The notes under the pieces are model-generated. The model saw only the letters and a program-made list of their open reading frames with translations, was not told the origin of the DNA and ran no database searches. The position numbers were made by a program, and so were the translations under genes. From positions 1 through 59,090 of the forward strand of contig CBDUZZ010000027.1 in the NCBI GenBank assembly GCA_965371855.1: 59,090 nt of DNA. The letters are read 5' to 3'. This document shows positions 17,071 through 26,828 of this stretch, in pieces (position 1 is the stretch's first letter; every line of letters starts with the position of its first letter). Origin of the DNA: JAADEM01 sp965371855 (GTDB lineage Bacteria; Bacteroidota; Bacteroidia; Bacteroidales; Marinilabiliaceae).

Positions 17071-18543
17071 TTAAAAATCAAACCACGAATGATAATCCTC
17101 TTGTGTTTTAGGAGGAAAATCTTTATGATAAAACTCATTCTTAAAAGAGTCATAAATATAATCTTTCTCCCACTCCTCAGCGTTTTCTGAAATCTGTTTC
17201 ACTGCATCAAGAATATAGTCAATATCGCTATCAGGCATCGATGGATGAACAGACATGCGAACCCAACCCGGTTTTCCTGACAGGTTACCGTGTTCTATCT
17301 TGCTTGTTATATTATTTGACGTATAATAATCAACATGAAGGAGATAATGGCCATAAGTACCGGCGCATGAGCAACCACCTCTTACCTGAATCCCATACCG
17401 ATCGTTCAACAACCTTACAACGAGATTAAAATGAATATCATCAAGATAAAAAGAGACAGCCCCAAGACGGTCTTCAACATTATCAGCAAGAATATTCATC
17501 CCCTTAATTTTTCTTAGCTCCACAAAGATCTTGTTCACCATCTCCTCTTCCCTTTTCTTGATGTTTTCACACCCCATTTCCTCTTTTAGCTTAATAGTCA
17601 TAGCAGCTCTTATAGACTGCAGGAAACCGGGAGTACCACCGTCTTCACGTGCCTCAATATCATCTACGTATTTATATTTATTCCAGCGATTAGTCCAGTC
17701 AACAGTTCCACCGCCCGAATTATCAGGAGTAGTATTGTGATACAATGCTTTATTAAATACCATTACACCTGCACTACCGGGCCCTCCAAGGAATTTATGA
17801 GGAGAAAAAAATATTGCATCAATACTCTCCATAGGATCTTCAGGGTGCATATCAATAGGCTCGTAAGGTGCTGAAGCTGCAAAATCAATAAAACAATACC
17901 CTCCGTTTTCATGCATAATCCTGGAAAGTTCACGATATGGCACATGGATACCTGTAACATTTGAACATGCAGAGAAAGAGCCTATTTTAAATGTACGATT
18001 TTCGTACTTTTTTAATTCTTTACGCAACTGATCAGGATCAACAAGGAGATTATTGTCAGGCTCCAGAACAACAACATCAGCTTCTGTCTCTAACCATGAA
18101 GTGTGATTTGAATGATGCTCCATGTGTGTTATAAACACTACCGGCCGATCTTCCTTTGGCTGGTGAAAATATCTTTTTGCCTGTTCGGGGATACGCATCC
18201 CAATTATGCGCTGCAACTTATTTATCACGTAAGTCATTCCCGAACCTACGGTAATTATGATATCATCACTGCCGGCATTAATGTGTTTCTTAATAATTTT
18301 GTGAGATAATTTGTAGATATTAGTCATTATCATTCCGGTATCGCTCGACTCCGAATGGGTATTTGCAACATAAGGCCCAATCTTATTTACAATGGCATCT
18401 TCGATAGGTTTATACAAGCGTCCGCTGGCAATCCAATCGGCATAAACCAATGGTTTTTCACCATAAGGAGTTTTTATCGTAGCATCCCAACCAATTGTGT
18501 TTTTACGATATTTCTCAAAATATGCTTCCAGATTATTACTCAT
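17071..18543 (-). CDS. Aminotransferase class V (cysteine desulfurase-like)
   Basis: A 490-residue PLP enzyme. Motifs: YADWIASGRLYKPIEDAI, GSGMTYVINKLQRI (phosphate-binding loop), HMEHHSNHTSW, VDFAASAPYEPID-like acidic strand, and FFSPHKFLGGPGSAGVMV with the PLP-binding lysine. RGGCSCAGTYGHYLL near residue 400 holds two cysteines. It resembles Csd/SufS-like proteins but is longer and lacks sufBCD neighbours, so sulfur transfer is not certain. Monocistronic; upstream on the minus strand TATTTTTG (18580-18573) is a plausible -7 element. Confidence 0.85.
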   Translation of the reverse strand: MSNNLEAYFEKYRKNTIGWDATIKTPYGEKPLVYADWIASGRLYKPIEDAIVNKIGPYVANTHSESSDTGMIMTNIYKLSHKIIKKHINAGSDDIIITVGSGMTYVINKLQRIIGMRIPEQAKRYFHQPKEDRPVVFITHMEHHSNHTSWLETEADVVVLEPDNNLLVDPDQLRKELKKYENRTFKIGSFSACSNVTGIHVPYRELSRIMHENGGYCFIDFAASAPYEPIDMHPEDPMESIDAIFFSPHKFLGGPGSAGVMVFNKALYHNTTPDNSGGGTVDWTNRWNKYKYVDDIEAREDGGTPGFLQSIRAAMTIKLKEEMGCENIKKREEEMVNKIFVELRKIKGMNILADNVEDRLGAVSFYLDDIHFNLVVRLLNDRYGIQVRGGCSCAGTYGHYLLHVDYYTSNNITSKIEHGNLSGKPGWVRMSVHPSMPDSDIDYILDAVKQISENAEEWEKDYIYDSFKNEFYHKDFPPKTQEDYHSWFDF

Positions 18544-18735
18544 CTCAATACCTTTTTAGTTCCAAACCGTGGCAAAAATATAAATAATTCAACTTCAAAA
18601 AAAGTGATTTTTTTCATGATTTACTTTTTCATGGTTTTTACACAACAAAAGCATCAAACTAACACAAAAAACCTCAATATCAAAACAAACATCAGCTTGA
18701 ATATTAAAAATATTTTTTGAAACATTATAAAATCA

Positions 18736-19419
18736 CTACAAAAAATTTATCTCCCCTTTTATTTCACTTGCCAGCCATTTCAGGTTTTTGTTCTTACTCT
18801 GTTCATATATACTAATAAGCGATTTACACTCATGTTTTGTTTCCGGTTTTACTCTGAGCATTTGTCGTACAAAGTGAGCTATACCGCGATATAAACAAAA
18901 CACATCCTCCCCTTCCTGTTTTTGAGCATACCCCAATCCGGTTTCTATTAAATCGTCCGAAACCTTCTGAAAGCGAAACATCCAACCTAAAGTATAAAAG
19001 GCCAGTGTATTCATATAAATACTATCACTCTTAAACCACTCTTCTACCAGCTTTTCAGCAGTATCAATTTTACTAAAAACATTAAGAGCAGCCTGTTCAA
19101 CCAACTCGCAATTATCAATCAGCTTACTCCACTCAAGGCTCTTCTCAAACGACATCGCTTCTTTTGGAACGATCAGAGATGCCAATATCATTGTTTCGCG
19201 TATTTGACGGTGCCACAACCTGTTAGCCAATTCCATATCATTAGGCAAACTCTTTGCCTTTTCGCGCAAATACACCAATTCAATACCAAAATTCAGATTG
19301 TAATGAATACCTCTCTCTTCCATCTGGTCGGCAGTTTCACCGTTCATCTGTTTCCTGAAAGAGCGTATCAGTTTCGTTATCTGCTCATCAACCTCTATAT
19401 TTGGAAGAAATAGTTTCAT
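18736..19419 (-). CDS. DNA alkylation repair protein, AlkD-like HEAT repeat
   Basis: A 227-residue helical protein. LANRLWHRQIRETMILASLI, IDNCELVEQAALNVFSKI and FKSDSIYMNTLAFYTLGWMF have the HEAT-like repeat pattern of the AlkD/AlkC family (PF08713). Members are DNA glycosylases for bulky or cationic alkylated bases. It could also be one of the non-catalytic HEAT proteins of this family. The upstream region leads to the divergent tRNA-His gene. Confidence 0.7.
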   Translation of the reverse strand: MKLFLPNIEVDEQITKLIRSFRKQMNGETADQMEERGIHYNLNFGIELVYLREKAKSLPNDMELANRLWHRQIRETMILASLIVPKEAMSFEKSLEWSKLIDNCELVEQAALNVFSKIDTAEKLVEEWFKSDSIYMNTLAFYTLGWMFRFQKVSDDLIETGLGYAQKQEGEDVFCLYRGIAHFVRQMLRVKPETKHECKSLISIYEQSKNKNLKWLASEIKGEINFL

Positions 19420-19487
19420 TATGGATTATTAGATTTCAAAGTTAAAAGTAACAATTTAAATATTTTTATTGGTGTTTATGATTATTC

Positions 19488-19519
19488 TTTTGCAACAAAA
19501 AAATTAAACATTATCTTTG
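19488..19519 (+). promoter_or_regulatory. Promoter of tRNA-His
   Basis: TTTG at 19488-19491, a 20-nt spacer and TATCTTTG at 19512-19519, a close match to the Bacteroidota housekeeping promoter, 18 nt before the tRNA. Confidence 0.75.
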
Positions 19520-19536
19520 CATCGCTAAAATAAAAT

Positions 19537-19611
19537 GGTGGATGTAGTTCAGTTGGTTAGAATGCTGGATTGTGGTTCCAGAGGTCGCCGGTTCAAATCC
19601 GGTCTTCCACC
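19537..19611 (+). tRNA. tRNA-His (GTG)
   Basis: A full cloverleaf can be drawn. Anticodon stem CTGGA/TCCAG encloses loop TTGTGGT with anticodon GTG (19572-19574); the T arm is CCGG-TTCAAAT-CCGG. The extra G at position -1 (19537) opposite C73 is the histidine identity element. The acceptor stem has one T-T mismatch (6-67). CCA is not fully encoded. Confidence 0.95.
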
Positions 19612-19612
19612 C

Positions 19613-19646
19613 AAAAAAGCCGATTTGAAAACAAATCGGCTTTTTT
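19613..19646 (+). terminator. Terminator after tRNA-His
   Basis: A 14-bp stem AAAAAAGCCGATTT / AAATCGGCTTTTTT with a 6-nt loop and a T-run, starting 2 nt after the tRNA. Confidence 0.9.
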
Positions 19647-19777
19647 ATTTTTAAAACATCACACCCAATCTGACAGGAGTAAGATATGGGTCTTGCAAAT
19701 AATAAATTCCGGATTGGACATATAGAAAAGGAGTGAAACACCTTATTCCTTGTACCTTGTACCTTTCTCCTAGTCCC

Positions 19778-20581
19778 TTAAAAAGCCCATCCCAGCCTTA
19801 AGCCTCCTGTAAAAGCAATTGGCACTTCTGAGCCAACAATAAACCCATATGAAATAACATCATAATTATCCCCTGATTGACTTGTTATACCGTAACCTAT
19901 TCCACAGAATACATCAACAATAAATCCATCATCAAACACCCATTGCTTCCCAAATTTCAGTGTAACAGCAATCGAAAAATCGTTTAACCTCTCCTGATGA
20001 CTTTCATAAGGTTCCCAAAAATCATTCACATAGGGCTCGTATGAAGCATATCTTAATGCAAGTTCAGGGGCAATATATGCACCTTTAAGTATATGGGCAT
20101 AATGCATACGCTGCATATAAAAATCGGGTTTGCGGATAAATTTATAGGCAAACTTTCCGTAAACGCCTCGTGGATTATAATCGTCAAGATCAAATCCCAA
20201 TCCGATAATTCCCAGTGATGTTTCCCATGACCTGCCCGGTTTTAAACTATGTTCATAAATAAATTCAAAACTTGAATTTATAGGAGATAAAAAATTGATT
20301 TTTATCCCATTCCTATTTTGATCAATGTAATATTCCGGATTATCAAAACTGTTTGCTTCAATCTTTATAACTTCACCTGTTGAAAATTCTATTCTTCTAA
20401 CCAATGTTTTGTCAATACCAAAAATTAGATTCTCATTGTTTGAATAATAATATTTGATTTGGTCGGCACCAATCTCCGTAACTTTACAATTTAAAGTATC
20501 CCCGGAATTTTTAATTACCCTGTCTTGTGAGAATACTGCTATTGAAGCAAACATTAACAATAGTAGTGTGAGGCTTTTCAT
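19778..20581 (-). CDS. Exported protein of unknown function, probable beta-barrel
   Basis: A 267-residue protein. A Sec signal peptide (MKSLTLLLLMFASIAVFSQ) is followed by a conserved Bacteroidota opening (DRVIKNSGDTLNCKVTEIG, then KTLVRRIEFSTGEVIKI). From about residue 95 on there are alternating amphipathic strands (SFEFIYEHSL, WETSLGIIGLGFD, FYMQRMHYAHILKGAYIAPE, FDDGFIVDVFCGIGYGI) ending in LRLGWAF, an aromatic end like outer-membrane barrels. No named family recognised. Monocistronic. Confidence 0.6.
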   Translation of the reverse strand: MKSLTLLLLMFASIAVFSQDRVIKNSGDTLNCKVTEIGADQIKYYYSNNENLIFGIDKTLVRRIEFSTGEVIKIEANSFDNPEYYIDQNRNGIKINFLSPINSSFEFIYEHSLKPGRSWETSLGIIGLGFDLDDYNPRGVYGKFAYKFIRKPDFYMQRMHYAHILKGAYIAPELALRYASYEPYVNDFWEPYESHQERLNDFSIAVTLKFGKQWVFDDGFIVDVFCGIGYGITSQSGDNYDVISYGFIVGSEVPIAFTGGLRLGWAF

Positions 20582-20772
20582 AGTTTTAGTTTGTTTATAT
20601 TGTTATTTATTACATAGACGATAAAAATCACAGACAGTTGCGTATCTACAAATTATCAGCTTCTCTTTTTAATGACCTTTTTACAGTTATTCACACGTAT
20701 AACAGTGTCAGAAATAATATGAAAAACTTTTATAACACCTCACCCCCGCCTGCCATTTAAAAAACACACTAA

Positions 20773-20819
20773 AGTGACGGAGTGACTCTATACACAAGTG
20801 ATAAAGTCACCCCGTCACT
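20773..20819. terminator. Hairpin downstream of metF
   Basis: AGTGACGGAGTGACT (20773-20787) pairs with AGTCACCCCGTCACT (20805-20819) with one mismatch, immediately after the metF stop. It is related to the hairpin at 14031-14074. Confidence 0.65.
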
Positions 20820-20825
20820 CATTAA

Positions 20826-21779
20826 TCAATAAACCGCCTTAGCAACTTTTTGTACACTTTTTGATGCCATCATTGAATAGAAATGAAGTACAGGTACATT
20901 TTTAGAAATCAACTCTTTTGCCTGCATAGTGCACCACTCTACTCCAACCTGTTTTATTTCGTCATTATCTTTACACTTCCGTAACTCTTTAGCAAATGTT
21001 TCAGGAATATCCACATGAAAAATTTTAGGCAAAACTGTCAGTTGATTTTTCACCGTTATTGGTTTCAGTCCAGGTACAATGGGCACATTAATCCCAATAC
21101 TTCGGCAACTATCAACAAACTCAAAATACTTGCTGTTATCAAAAAACATTTGTGTAACAATATACTCCGCTCCTTCATCAACCTTTTGTTTTAACCAGTA
21201 GAGGTCAGAATCCATATTCGGTGCTTCCTCATGCTTCTCAGGATAACCGGCAACACCATAACTAAAGGGTGTTTCAAAAGGCTCCATAAGTGTTCCGTCC
21301 AGAAACTTGCCATTATTCAGTTCGTTAATTTGTCTGCCAAGTTCAACAGCATAGGAATTACCTTCCTGCTCCGAATTAAGGGATCTGTCTTTCTGCAAAT
21401 TATCCCCACGCAACACTAACAGGTCATGTATCCATAGAAAATTAAGGTCTATAAGAGCATATTCCGTTTCACTCTTAGTAAAGCCACTACAAATAATGTG
21501 AGGAACTACTTTTATGCCGTATTTATGCTGAATGGAAGCGGCAACAGCAACAGTTCCCGGCCTCTTACGAATAACTCTCCTCTCATACAATCCTTTCTCA
21601 ATATCTTTAAATACGAACTCATCACGATGAGAAGTAATATTTATATAAAGAGGATTGAACTCTTTTAACATATCAATGGTTTTGAATACTCTGTTTATGT
21701 CGTTACCTCTCAAAGGAGGTAGTAACTCAAATGAGAACCCTGTGGTTTGTGATGTTTTTATTAATTCTGCTACTGTCAT
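20826..21779 (-). CDS. metF: Methylenetetrahydrofolate reductase
   Basis: A 317-residue protein. The ATG at 21779 (MTVAELIKTSQ) is preferred; one 33 nt upstream would add a lysine-rich extension not usual for the family. Motifs: FSFELLPPLRGNDINR, YINITSHRDE, VPHIICSGFTKSETEYAL, LRGDNLQKD and YIVTQMFFDNSKYFEF, in the order of the MTHFR TIM barrel with FAD. It makes 5-methyl-THF for the MetH reaction. Lies about 100 nt downstream of metH on the same strand, likely one operon. Confidence 0.93.
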   Translation of the reverse strand: MTVAELIKTSQTTGFSFELLPPLRGNDINRVFKTIDMLKEFNPLYINITSHRDEFVFKDIEKGLYERRVIRKRPGTVAVAASIQHKYGIKVVPHIICSGFTKSETEYALIDLNFLWIHDLLVLRGDNLQKDRSLNSEQEGNSYAVELGRQINELNNGKFLDGTLMEPFETPFSYGVAGYPEKHEEAPNMDSDLYWLKQKVDEGAEYIVTQMFFDNSKYFEFVDSCRSIGINVPIVPGLKPITVKNQLTVLPKIFHVDIPETFAKELRKCKDNDEIKQVGVEWCTMQAKELISKNVPVLHFYSMMASKSVQKVAKAVY

Positions 21780-21878
21780 ATTTTTATATTTAACTGCCTC
21801 CTTATTCTTCACACAAATAAAACGATTTGAGCCTGATTAAAGTTACTCAATAGTAAATATTAAATTATAAATAATCAA

Positions 21879-24800
21879 TTATTTATACCCCAAATTCAAT
21901 GGAAACCATTTCTCCACCTCCTCAATTGTCATACCTTTTCGCGAGGCCAAATCCCTTAACTGGTCTTTACCTACTTTTCCTATTCCAAAATATGACGAGT
22001 GCGGATTAGCAAAATACAATCCACTCACCGAAGCATTGGGATACATACTGTAATGCTCCGTAAGGGTGATGCCGGCTTTTTCTTCTGCATCCAAAAGATC
22101 GAACAGCAAACGCTTTTCACTATGATCAGGACAAGCAGGGTAACCCATTGCCGGCCTTATACCCGTATATTTCTCCTTTTCAAGATTTCCTTTATTAAAG
22201 GATTCATCCGGGGCATATCCCCAGAATTCTGTTCTGACACGATAATGTAGCAACTCGGCAAAAGCCTCCGCCAACCTGTCGGCTAACGATTTTAACAGGA
22301 TACTGCTGTAATCATCATGATCCTCTTCAAATTTCTTTAACCACTTTTCAATGCCAATACCGGCAGTAACAGCAAAAGCTCCAATATGGTCGCTATGGTT
22401 TTCAGGAGCAATAAAATCAGCAAGCGAATAGTAAACATCCTTCCCCGATGTTTTCTGCTGTTGACGCATCATATGAAAGGTTGTGAGCTCTTCTTCCCTT
22501 CTCTCATCAGAAAAGACCACGATATCATCTCCTTTGGCATTTGCCGGGAAAAACCCGAACACCGCATTAGCTTTAAGCATTTTATCCTTCTCTATACGAT
22601 CAAGCATGTTTTGAGCATCCCCAAATGTACTCAATGCCTCTTGTGCCTTCTCTCTATCCTCAGGTTTAAAGCCTGCCAACCACTCTCCTTCTGAATCTCC
22701 GGTAATATCCTCTATTCCTTTAAAAGTGCCGGTAAGTCGCCATGCAACAAAGAAAAATCGCCAGTCAATAAACTTACGTATCTCAGAAATGGGATAATCC
22801 TCAAACACCTTTATACCGGTAAATTCCGGCTTATGTAGGTCAATGTTATCCCAATTAATCTTAAAGCCATTTCTCTTTGCCTCCTCAAGTGGAACAATAA
22901 CTTTTTCCCTTTTTGCCGTATTAATTTTTCTTATTTTATCATACTCCTTTTTAATTGAGTCCACAAAAGAACCTTTCTCTTTATCCGACAACAATGCGCT
23001 TACCACCTGAACACTTTTCGTAGCATCCTTAACATACACAACCGGCTCGTGTAATTCAGGCTCAATTTTAACTGCAGTATGTATTTTAGATGTTGTTGCT
23101 CCACCGATAAGGAGAGGCAACTGAATATTCTGCTTTCTCATTTCACGTGCCACATTAACCATCTCCTCAAGCGAAGGGGTGATAAGGCCACTCAGCCCGA
23201 TGATGTCAACCTTCTGCTCAATGGCCTCACGCAAAATCGTTTCTGTAGGAACCATAACCCCAAGGTCGATAATCTCATAATTATTACAAGCCAGAATAAC
23301 ACCAACAATATTTTTCCCGATATCATGAACATCGCCTTTAACCGTTGCCATAAGTATTTTTCCGGCAGACCCGCCGCTGTCACCACGTTCTGATTTTTCT
23401 ATCTCTATGGCAGGTTGAAGAATGGTTACTGCTTTTTTCATCACCCTGGCTGTTTTCACCACCTGAGGCAGAAACATTTTACCGGAGCCAAACAAGTCTC
23501 CCACAATATTCATCCCATCCATTAACGGACCTTCGATAATATCAAGTGAGAACTTATACTTTCCCTGAGCCTCTTTCATGTCCTCTTCCAGAAAATCGGA
23601 TATTCCCTTTACAAGGCAGTAGTGCAAACGATCTTCCAGCGACTTCTCACGCCATGCCAACCGATCACTCTCTTTCACTTCCGATTTCTGATCTTTTATT
23701 TTTTCAGCATATTCTATCAATCGCTCTGTTGAATCCTCTCTTCGGTTCAACACTACATCTTCAACTCTTTCAAGTAAGTCTTTTGGTATATCATCATAAA
23801 TCTGCAACATGCCGGGGTTAACAATACCCATGTCCATACCTGCTTTTATAGCATGATACAGAAAGACCGAATGCATCGCTTCGCGCACCACATTATTTCC
23901 ACGGAACGAGAAAGAGAGGTTGCTAACACCCCCACTCACCCTTGCATAGGGGAGATTCTCCTTTATCCACTTGGTTGCTTTAATAAAATCAACAGCATAG
24001 TTGTTATGCTCCTCTATTCCGGTAGCAACAGCCAGAACATTAGGGTCGAAAATAATATCTTCAGCAGGAAATTTCACAGTCTCAGTAAGTATCCTGTATG
24101 CCCGTTCACAAATTTCAATCCTGCGCTCAAAGGAGTCAGCCTGCCCTTTTTCATCAAAGGCCATCACAACTACAGCAGCACCATAAGCTTTTATTTTTTC
24201 AGCTTTCCCAATAAAAGACTCTTCACCCTCCTTCAGACTTATTGAGTTAACTATCGCTTTACCCTGCACACATTTCAATCCGGCTTCCAGCACCTCCCAC
24301 TTCGAACTATCTATCATTATTGGCAGCCGTGCAATATCAGGTTCTGAACCCATTAAGTTCAGGAATGTCACCATCTCCTTTTCAGCATCGAGCATGGCAT
24401 CATCCATATTCACATCAATAACCTGTGCTCCACCGTCAACCTGACTACGTGAAATATTCAGTGCCTCCTCATATTTTTGCTCACGAATAAGACGTGCAAA
24501 TTTTCTGGAACCGGCCACGTTAGTGCGCTCTCCAACATTGATGAAATTGGCCTCTTTTGAAAACTTTAAAGGCTCCAAACCACTCAGGCTGGTTATTTTG
24601 TCAGGCTGTGCAGGAATATGCATTTTAGCTTCATCCAGCAACAACGAAAAACGGCGAATATGCTCAGGTGTTGTACCACAACACCCCCCAATAATATTTA
24701 CCAAGCCATCATTAAGATACTCCTTAATCTGAATACTCATCTGCTCAGGTGTCTCATCGTACTCCCCAAACTGATTCGGTAGTCCGGCATTAGGATAAGC

Positions 24801-25604
24801 ACTAATGTAAAACGGTGCCTTTTTACCCATCTCCTCAACATAAGGCTTTAGGTCTTTTGCTCCAAAAGCACAGTTAAGCCCGATTGAAAACAGATCGATA
24901 TGTGATACAGAATTCAGAAAAGCTTCTAATGTTTGTCCTGAAAGAGTACGTCCACTGGCATCGGCAACGGTAACTGACACCATCACCGGAAAACCGGATA
25001 TACCTCGTTCTTTCAACTCTTCATTAATTGCAAAAAGAGCAGACTTTGCATTTAATGTGTCAAAAATTGTTTCTACGATAAACATATCCACACCTCCATC
25101 AAGCAACCCCTTAACCTGTGTTCGGTATGCATCCCTCAGGTCATCAAAAGTAACAGCTCGATAACCGGGATCATTAACATCGGGTGAAAGTGATGCTGCT
25201 TTATTTGTAGGCCCCATAGAGCCGGCCACAAACCGGGGCTTTTCAGATGTTGAATATTCATCGGCCGCTTCCCTGGCCAGCCTTGCTGATGCCAGGTTAA
25301 TGTCATAAGCAGTTGACTCAAGTGAGTAGTCGGCCTGCGAAACAGATGTCGCATTAAATGTATTAGTTTCAATAATATCTGACCCGGCTTCAAGATACTG
25401 CCGGTGTATATCTTTAATTATTTCGGGCTGAGTGATAGAGAGCAAATCGTTATTCCCTTTTAGCGGCGAAGGGTGATCTTTAAACCTCTCTCCGCGAAAA
25501 TCGTCCTCTTCCAGCTTATGTTCCTGGATAAGACTTCCCATCGCCCCGTCCAACAACAACACCCTCTCTTTAATCGCCTTTTTTAATAATTCACTTCGAT
25601 CCAT
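21879..25604 (-). CDS. metH: Cobalamin-dependent methionine synthase
   Basis: A 1241-residue protein with all four modules in order. The homocysteine domain (LLDGAMGSLIQ, NCAFGAKDLKPY, IGGCCGTTPEHI with zinc cysteines). The folate domain (NVGERTNVAGSRKFARLI). The cobalamin domain (GDVHDIGKNIVGVILACN with the axial His; IIGLSGLITPSLEEM). The C-terminal reactivation domain (GYPACPDHSEK, binding SAM). It methylates homocysteine with 5-methyl-THF, using B12. Followed by metF. I see no obvious riboswitch in the 170 nt upstream. Confidence 0.97.
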   Translation of the reverse strand: MDRSELLKKAIKERVLLLDGAMGSLIQEHKLEEDDFRGERFKDHPSPLKGNNDLLSITQPEIIKDIHRQYLEAGSDIIETNTFNATSVSQADYSLESTAYDINLASARLAREAADEYSTSEKPRFVAGSMGPTNKAASLSPDVNDPGYRAVTFDDLRDAYRTQVKGLLDGGVDMFIVETIFDTLNAKSALFAINEELKERGISGFPVMVSVTVADASGRTLSGQTLEAFLNSVSHIDLFSIGLNCAFGAKDLKPYVEEMGKKAPFYISAYPNAGLPNQFGEYDETPEQMSIQIKEYLNDGLVNIIGGCCGTTPEHIRRFSLLLDEAKMHIPAQPDKITSLSGLEPLKFSKEANFINVGERTNVAGSRKFARLIREQKYEEALNISRSQVDGGAQVIDVNMDDAMLDAEKEMVTFLNLMGSEPDIARLPIMIDSSKWEVLEAGLKCVQGKAIVNSISLKEGEESFIGKAEKIKAYGAAVVVMAFDEKGQADSFERRIEICERAYRILTETVKFPAEDIIFDPNVLAVATGIEEHNNYAVDFIKATKWIKENLPYARVSGGVSNLSFSFRGNNVVREAMHSVFLYHAIKAGMDMGIVNPGMLQIYDDIPKDLLERVEDVVLNRREDSTERLIEYAEKIKDQKSEVKESDRLAWREKSLEDRLHYCLVKGISDFLEEDMKEAQGKYKFSLDIIEGPLMDGMNIVGDLFGSGKMFLPQVVKTARVMKKAVTILQPAIEIEKSERGDSGGSAGKILMATVKGDVHDIGKNIVGVILACNNYEIIDLGVMVPTETILREAIEQKVDIIGLSGLITPSLEEMVNVAREMRKQNIQLPLLIGGATTSKIHTAVKIEPELHEPVVYVKDATKSVQVVSALLSDKEKGSFVDSIKKEYDKIRKINTAKREKVIVPLEEAKRNGFKINWDNIDLHKPEFTGIKVFEDYPISEIRKFIDWRFFFVAWRLTGTFKGIEDITGDSEGEWLAGFKPEDREKAQEALSTFGDAQNMLDRIEKDKMLKANAVFGFFPANAKGDDIVVFSDERREEELTTFHMMRQQQKTSGKDVYYSLADFIAPENHSDHIGAFAVTAGIGIEKWLKKFEEDHDDYSSILLKSLADRLAEAFAELLHYRVRTEFWGYAPDESFNKGNLEKEKYTGIRPAMGYPACPDHSEKRLLFDLLDAEEKAGITLTEHYSMYPNASVSGLYFANPHSSYFGIGKVGKDQLRDLASRKGMTIEEVEKWFPLNLGYK

Positions 25605-25898
25605 CTATAAAAAAATATTTTCTTATTTATTGCTATTGATACAAATCTTGCCCACACAAAAGCACAATTAATACCCGAACAGTCACAATATTCAGGAAAT
25701 ACAAAGTTAATACATTTTAATGAAATGGATTTATAAAAAGAGAGTTGGGATATAGCAACGCAAAACAATCACGCACAAGCAAAGAACAGAAGGAGTAACT
25801 ACTCTTTTTATTTAAAATAAATACAATTTCTTGTTACCTAATATTTACAATGGGAGTCTATTATGAAAAAGCACATGTTTAACTAAAATTTTAATAGT
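25605..25898. other. Divergent intergenic region, metH / sigma operon
   Basis: About 290 bp between the divergent metH and DUF6249 genes. No gene is seen except a 7-codon frame starting ATGAAAAAGCAC at 25863. A stretch near 25758-25776 (ACGC...AATCACGCAC) weakly resembles the hairpin at 27218-27232. No clear promoter consensus for the sigma operon. Confidence 0.4.
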
Positions 25899-26264
25899 AT
25901 GGAACAGAATTTAGAATTAGTACCCATTTTTGGAATGTTAACAGGAATCATCATCAATCTTGGTTTATTTACAACAATCGTATTAGCTATCTATTTCAGT
26001 ACTAAAGCCAGAAATAAAGAGCGTATGGCATTAATTGAAAAAGGTGTAGATTTAACAGAAATCTACAAAAAGAAGGATAATATCCATGGATTTTTTAAAT
26101 TTGGAATGATATTAATTGGTATTGCTTTAGGGTTGGTTTTTGGTGTATTGTTCAGCAAAGCAGAATTATTACCCTCTGTGGTATCTTATTTTTCTATGAT
26201 TTTACTATTTGGCGGGGCTAGTGTATTAGTGGCGAATTTTATTGTAGCAAAAAAAATGATGTAG
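25899..26264 (+). CDS. DUF6249-type membrane protein
   Basis: A 121-residue protein with three hydrophobic segments (about 10-33, 68-88, 93-112). The intervening ARNKERMALIEKGVDLTEIY is the hallmark seen in small membrane proteins encoded just before ECF sigma factors in Bacteroidota. It lies 3 nt before the sigma gene, clearly an operon, and may take part in its control. Confidence 0.7.
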   Translation: MEQNLELVPIFGMLTGIIINLGLFTTIVLAIYFSTKARNKERMALIEKGVDLTEIYKKKDNIHGFFKFGMILIGIALGLVFGVLFSKAELLPSVVSYFSMILLFGGASVLVANFIVAKKMM

Positions 26265-26267
26265 AAA

Positions 26268-26828
26268 TTGACAGATCAATTTTACATACAAAAAGTAATT
26301 GAGGGCGATACTGAATCTTTTAGATTCCTGGTTGACAGGTACAGAAATAAGGCGTTCTCTGTTGCTTTCAGAGTGTTGCGAAACCAACTGTTTGCCGAAG
26401 ATGTTGTACAGGAGGCTTTCTTAAAAGCATTTAGAAAAATTGATACTTTTAGAGGCGATGCAATGTTTTCAACCTGGTTAATGCGTATTGTGGTAAATGA
26501 ATCTATTAAGGTGCTACGGAGAAAAAAAATAGAATTTGAAGGCCATAAACAGATGGCTGATGTGGATGAAGTAGGTGTTAATAACAGTATAAAACTGTTG
26601 CAAGAAAAGGAGCAAAGAGTATTTATTAATAAAACACTAGAACAACTGCCTCAAAGGGAGGCTTTAGTTCTCCAGCTTTTTTATCTTGATGATTTAAGTA
26701 TTAAAGAGATGGAAGAGATAATGGATATCAAATACGACCATATTAAAGTACTATTATATCGTGCTCGCAAAAGATTTTATGTTTTTTTGAAAGAGGAGTT
26801 AAAGCACGAATTAAAAACTATAATCTGA
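26268..26828 (+). CDS. ECF-type RNA polymerase sigma-70 factor
   Basis: A 186-residue protein. The frame begins with TTG at 26268, 3 nt after the previous stop; no ATG lies nearby and the family N-terminus (TDQFYIQKVIEGDTESF) fits exactly. Region 2 is DRYRNKAFSVAFRVLRNQL...DVVQEAFLKAFRKI and FSTWLMRIVVNESI; region 4 is LPQREALVLQLFYLDDLS with the helix IMDIKYDHIKVLLYRARKRF. Its stop overlaps the next start (TGATG). The regulon is unknown. Confidence 0.9.
   Translation: MTDQFYIQKVIEGDTESFRFLVDRYRNKAFSVAFRVLRNQLFAEDVVQEAFLKAFRKIDTFRGDAMFSTWLMRIVVNESIKVLRRKKIEFEGHKQMADVDEVGVNNSIKLLQEKEQRVFINKTLEQLPQREALVLQLFYLDDLSIKEMEEIMDIKYDHIKVLLYRARKRFYVFLKEELKHELKTII

Noticed and set aside
19511..19741. 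Minus-strand frame containing GFEPATSG
   Set aside because: It is the reverse translation of the tRNA-His gene and terminator, a well-known annotation artefact.
25605..25770. Possible B12 or SAM riboswitch before metH
   Set aside because: I saw no conserved riboswitch core in the short, A/T-rich leader; a covariance-model search would decide.
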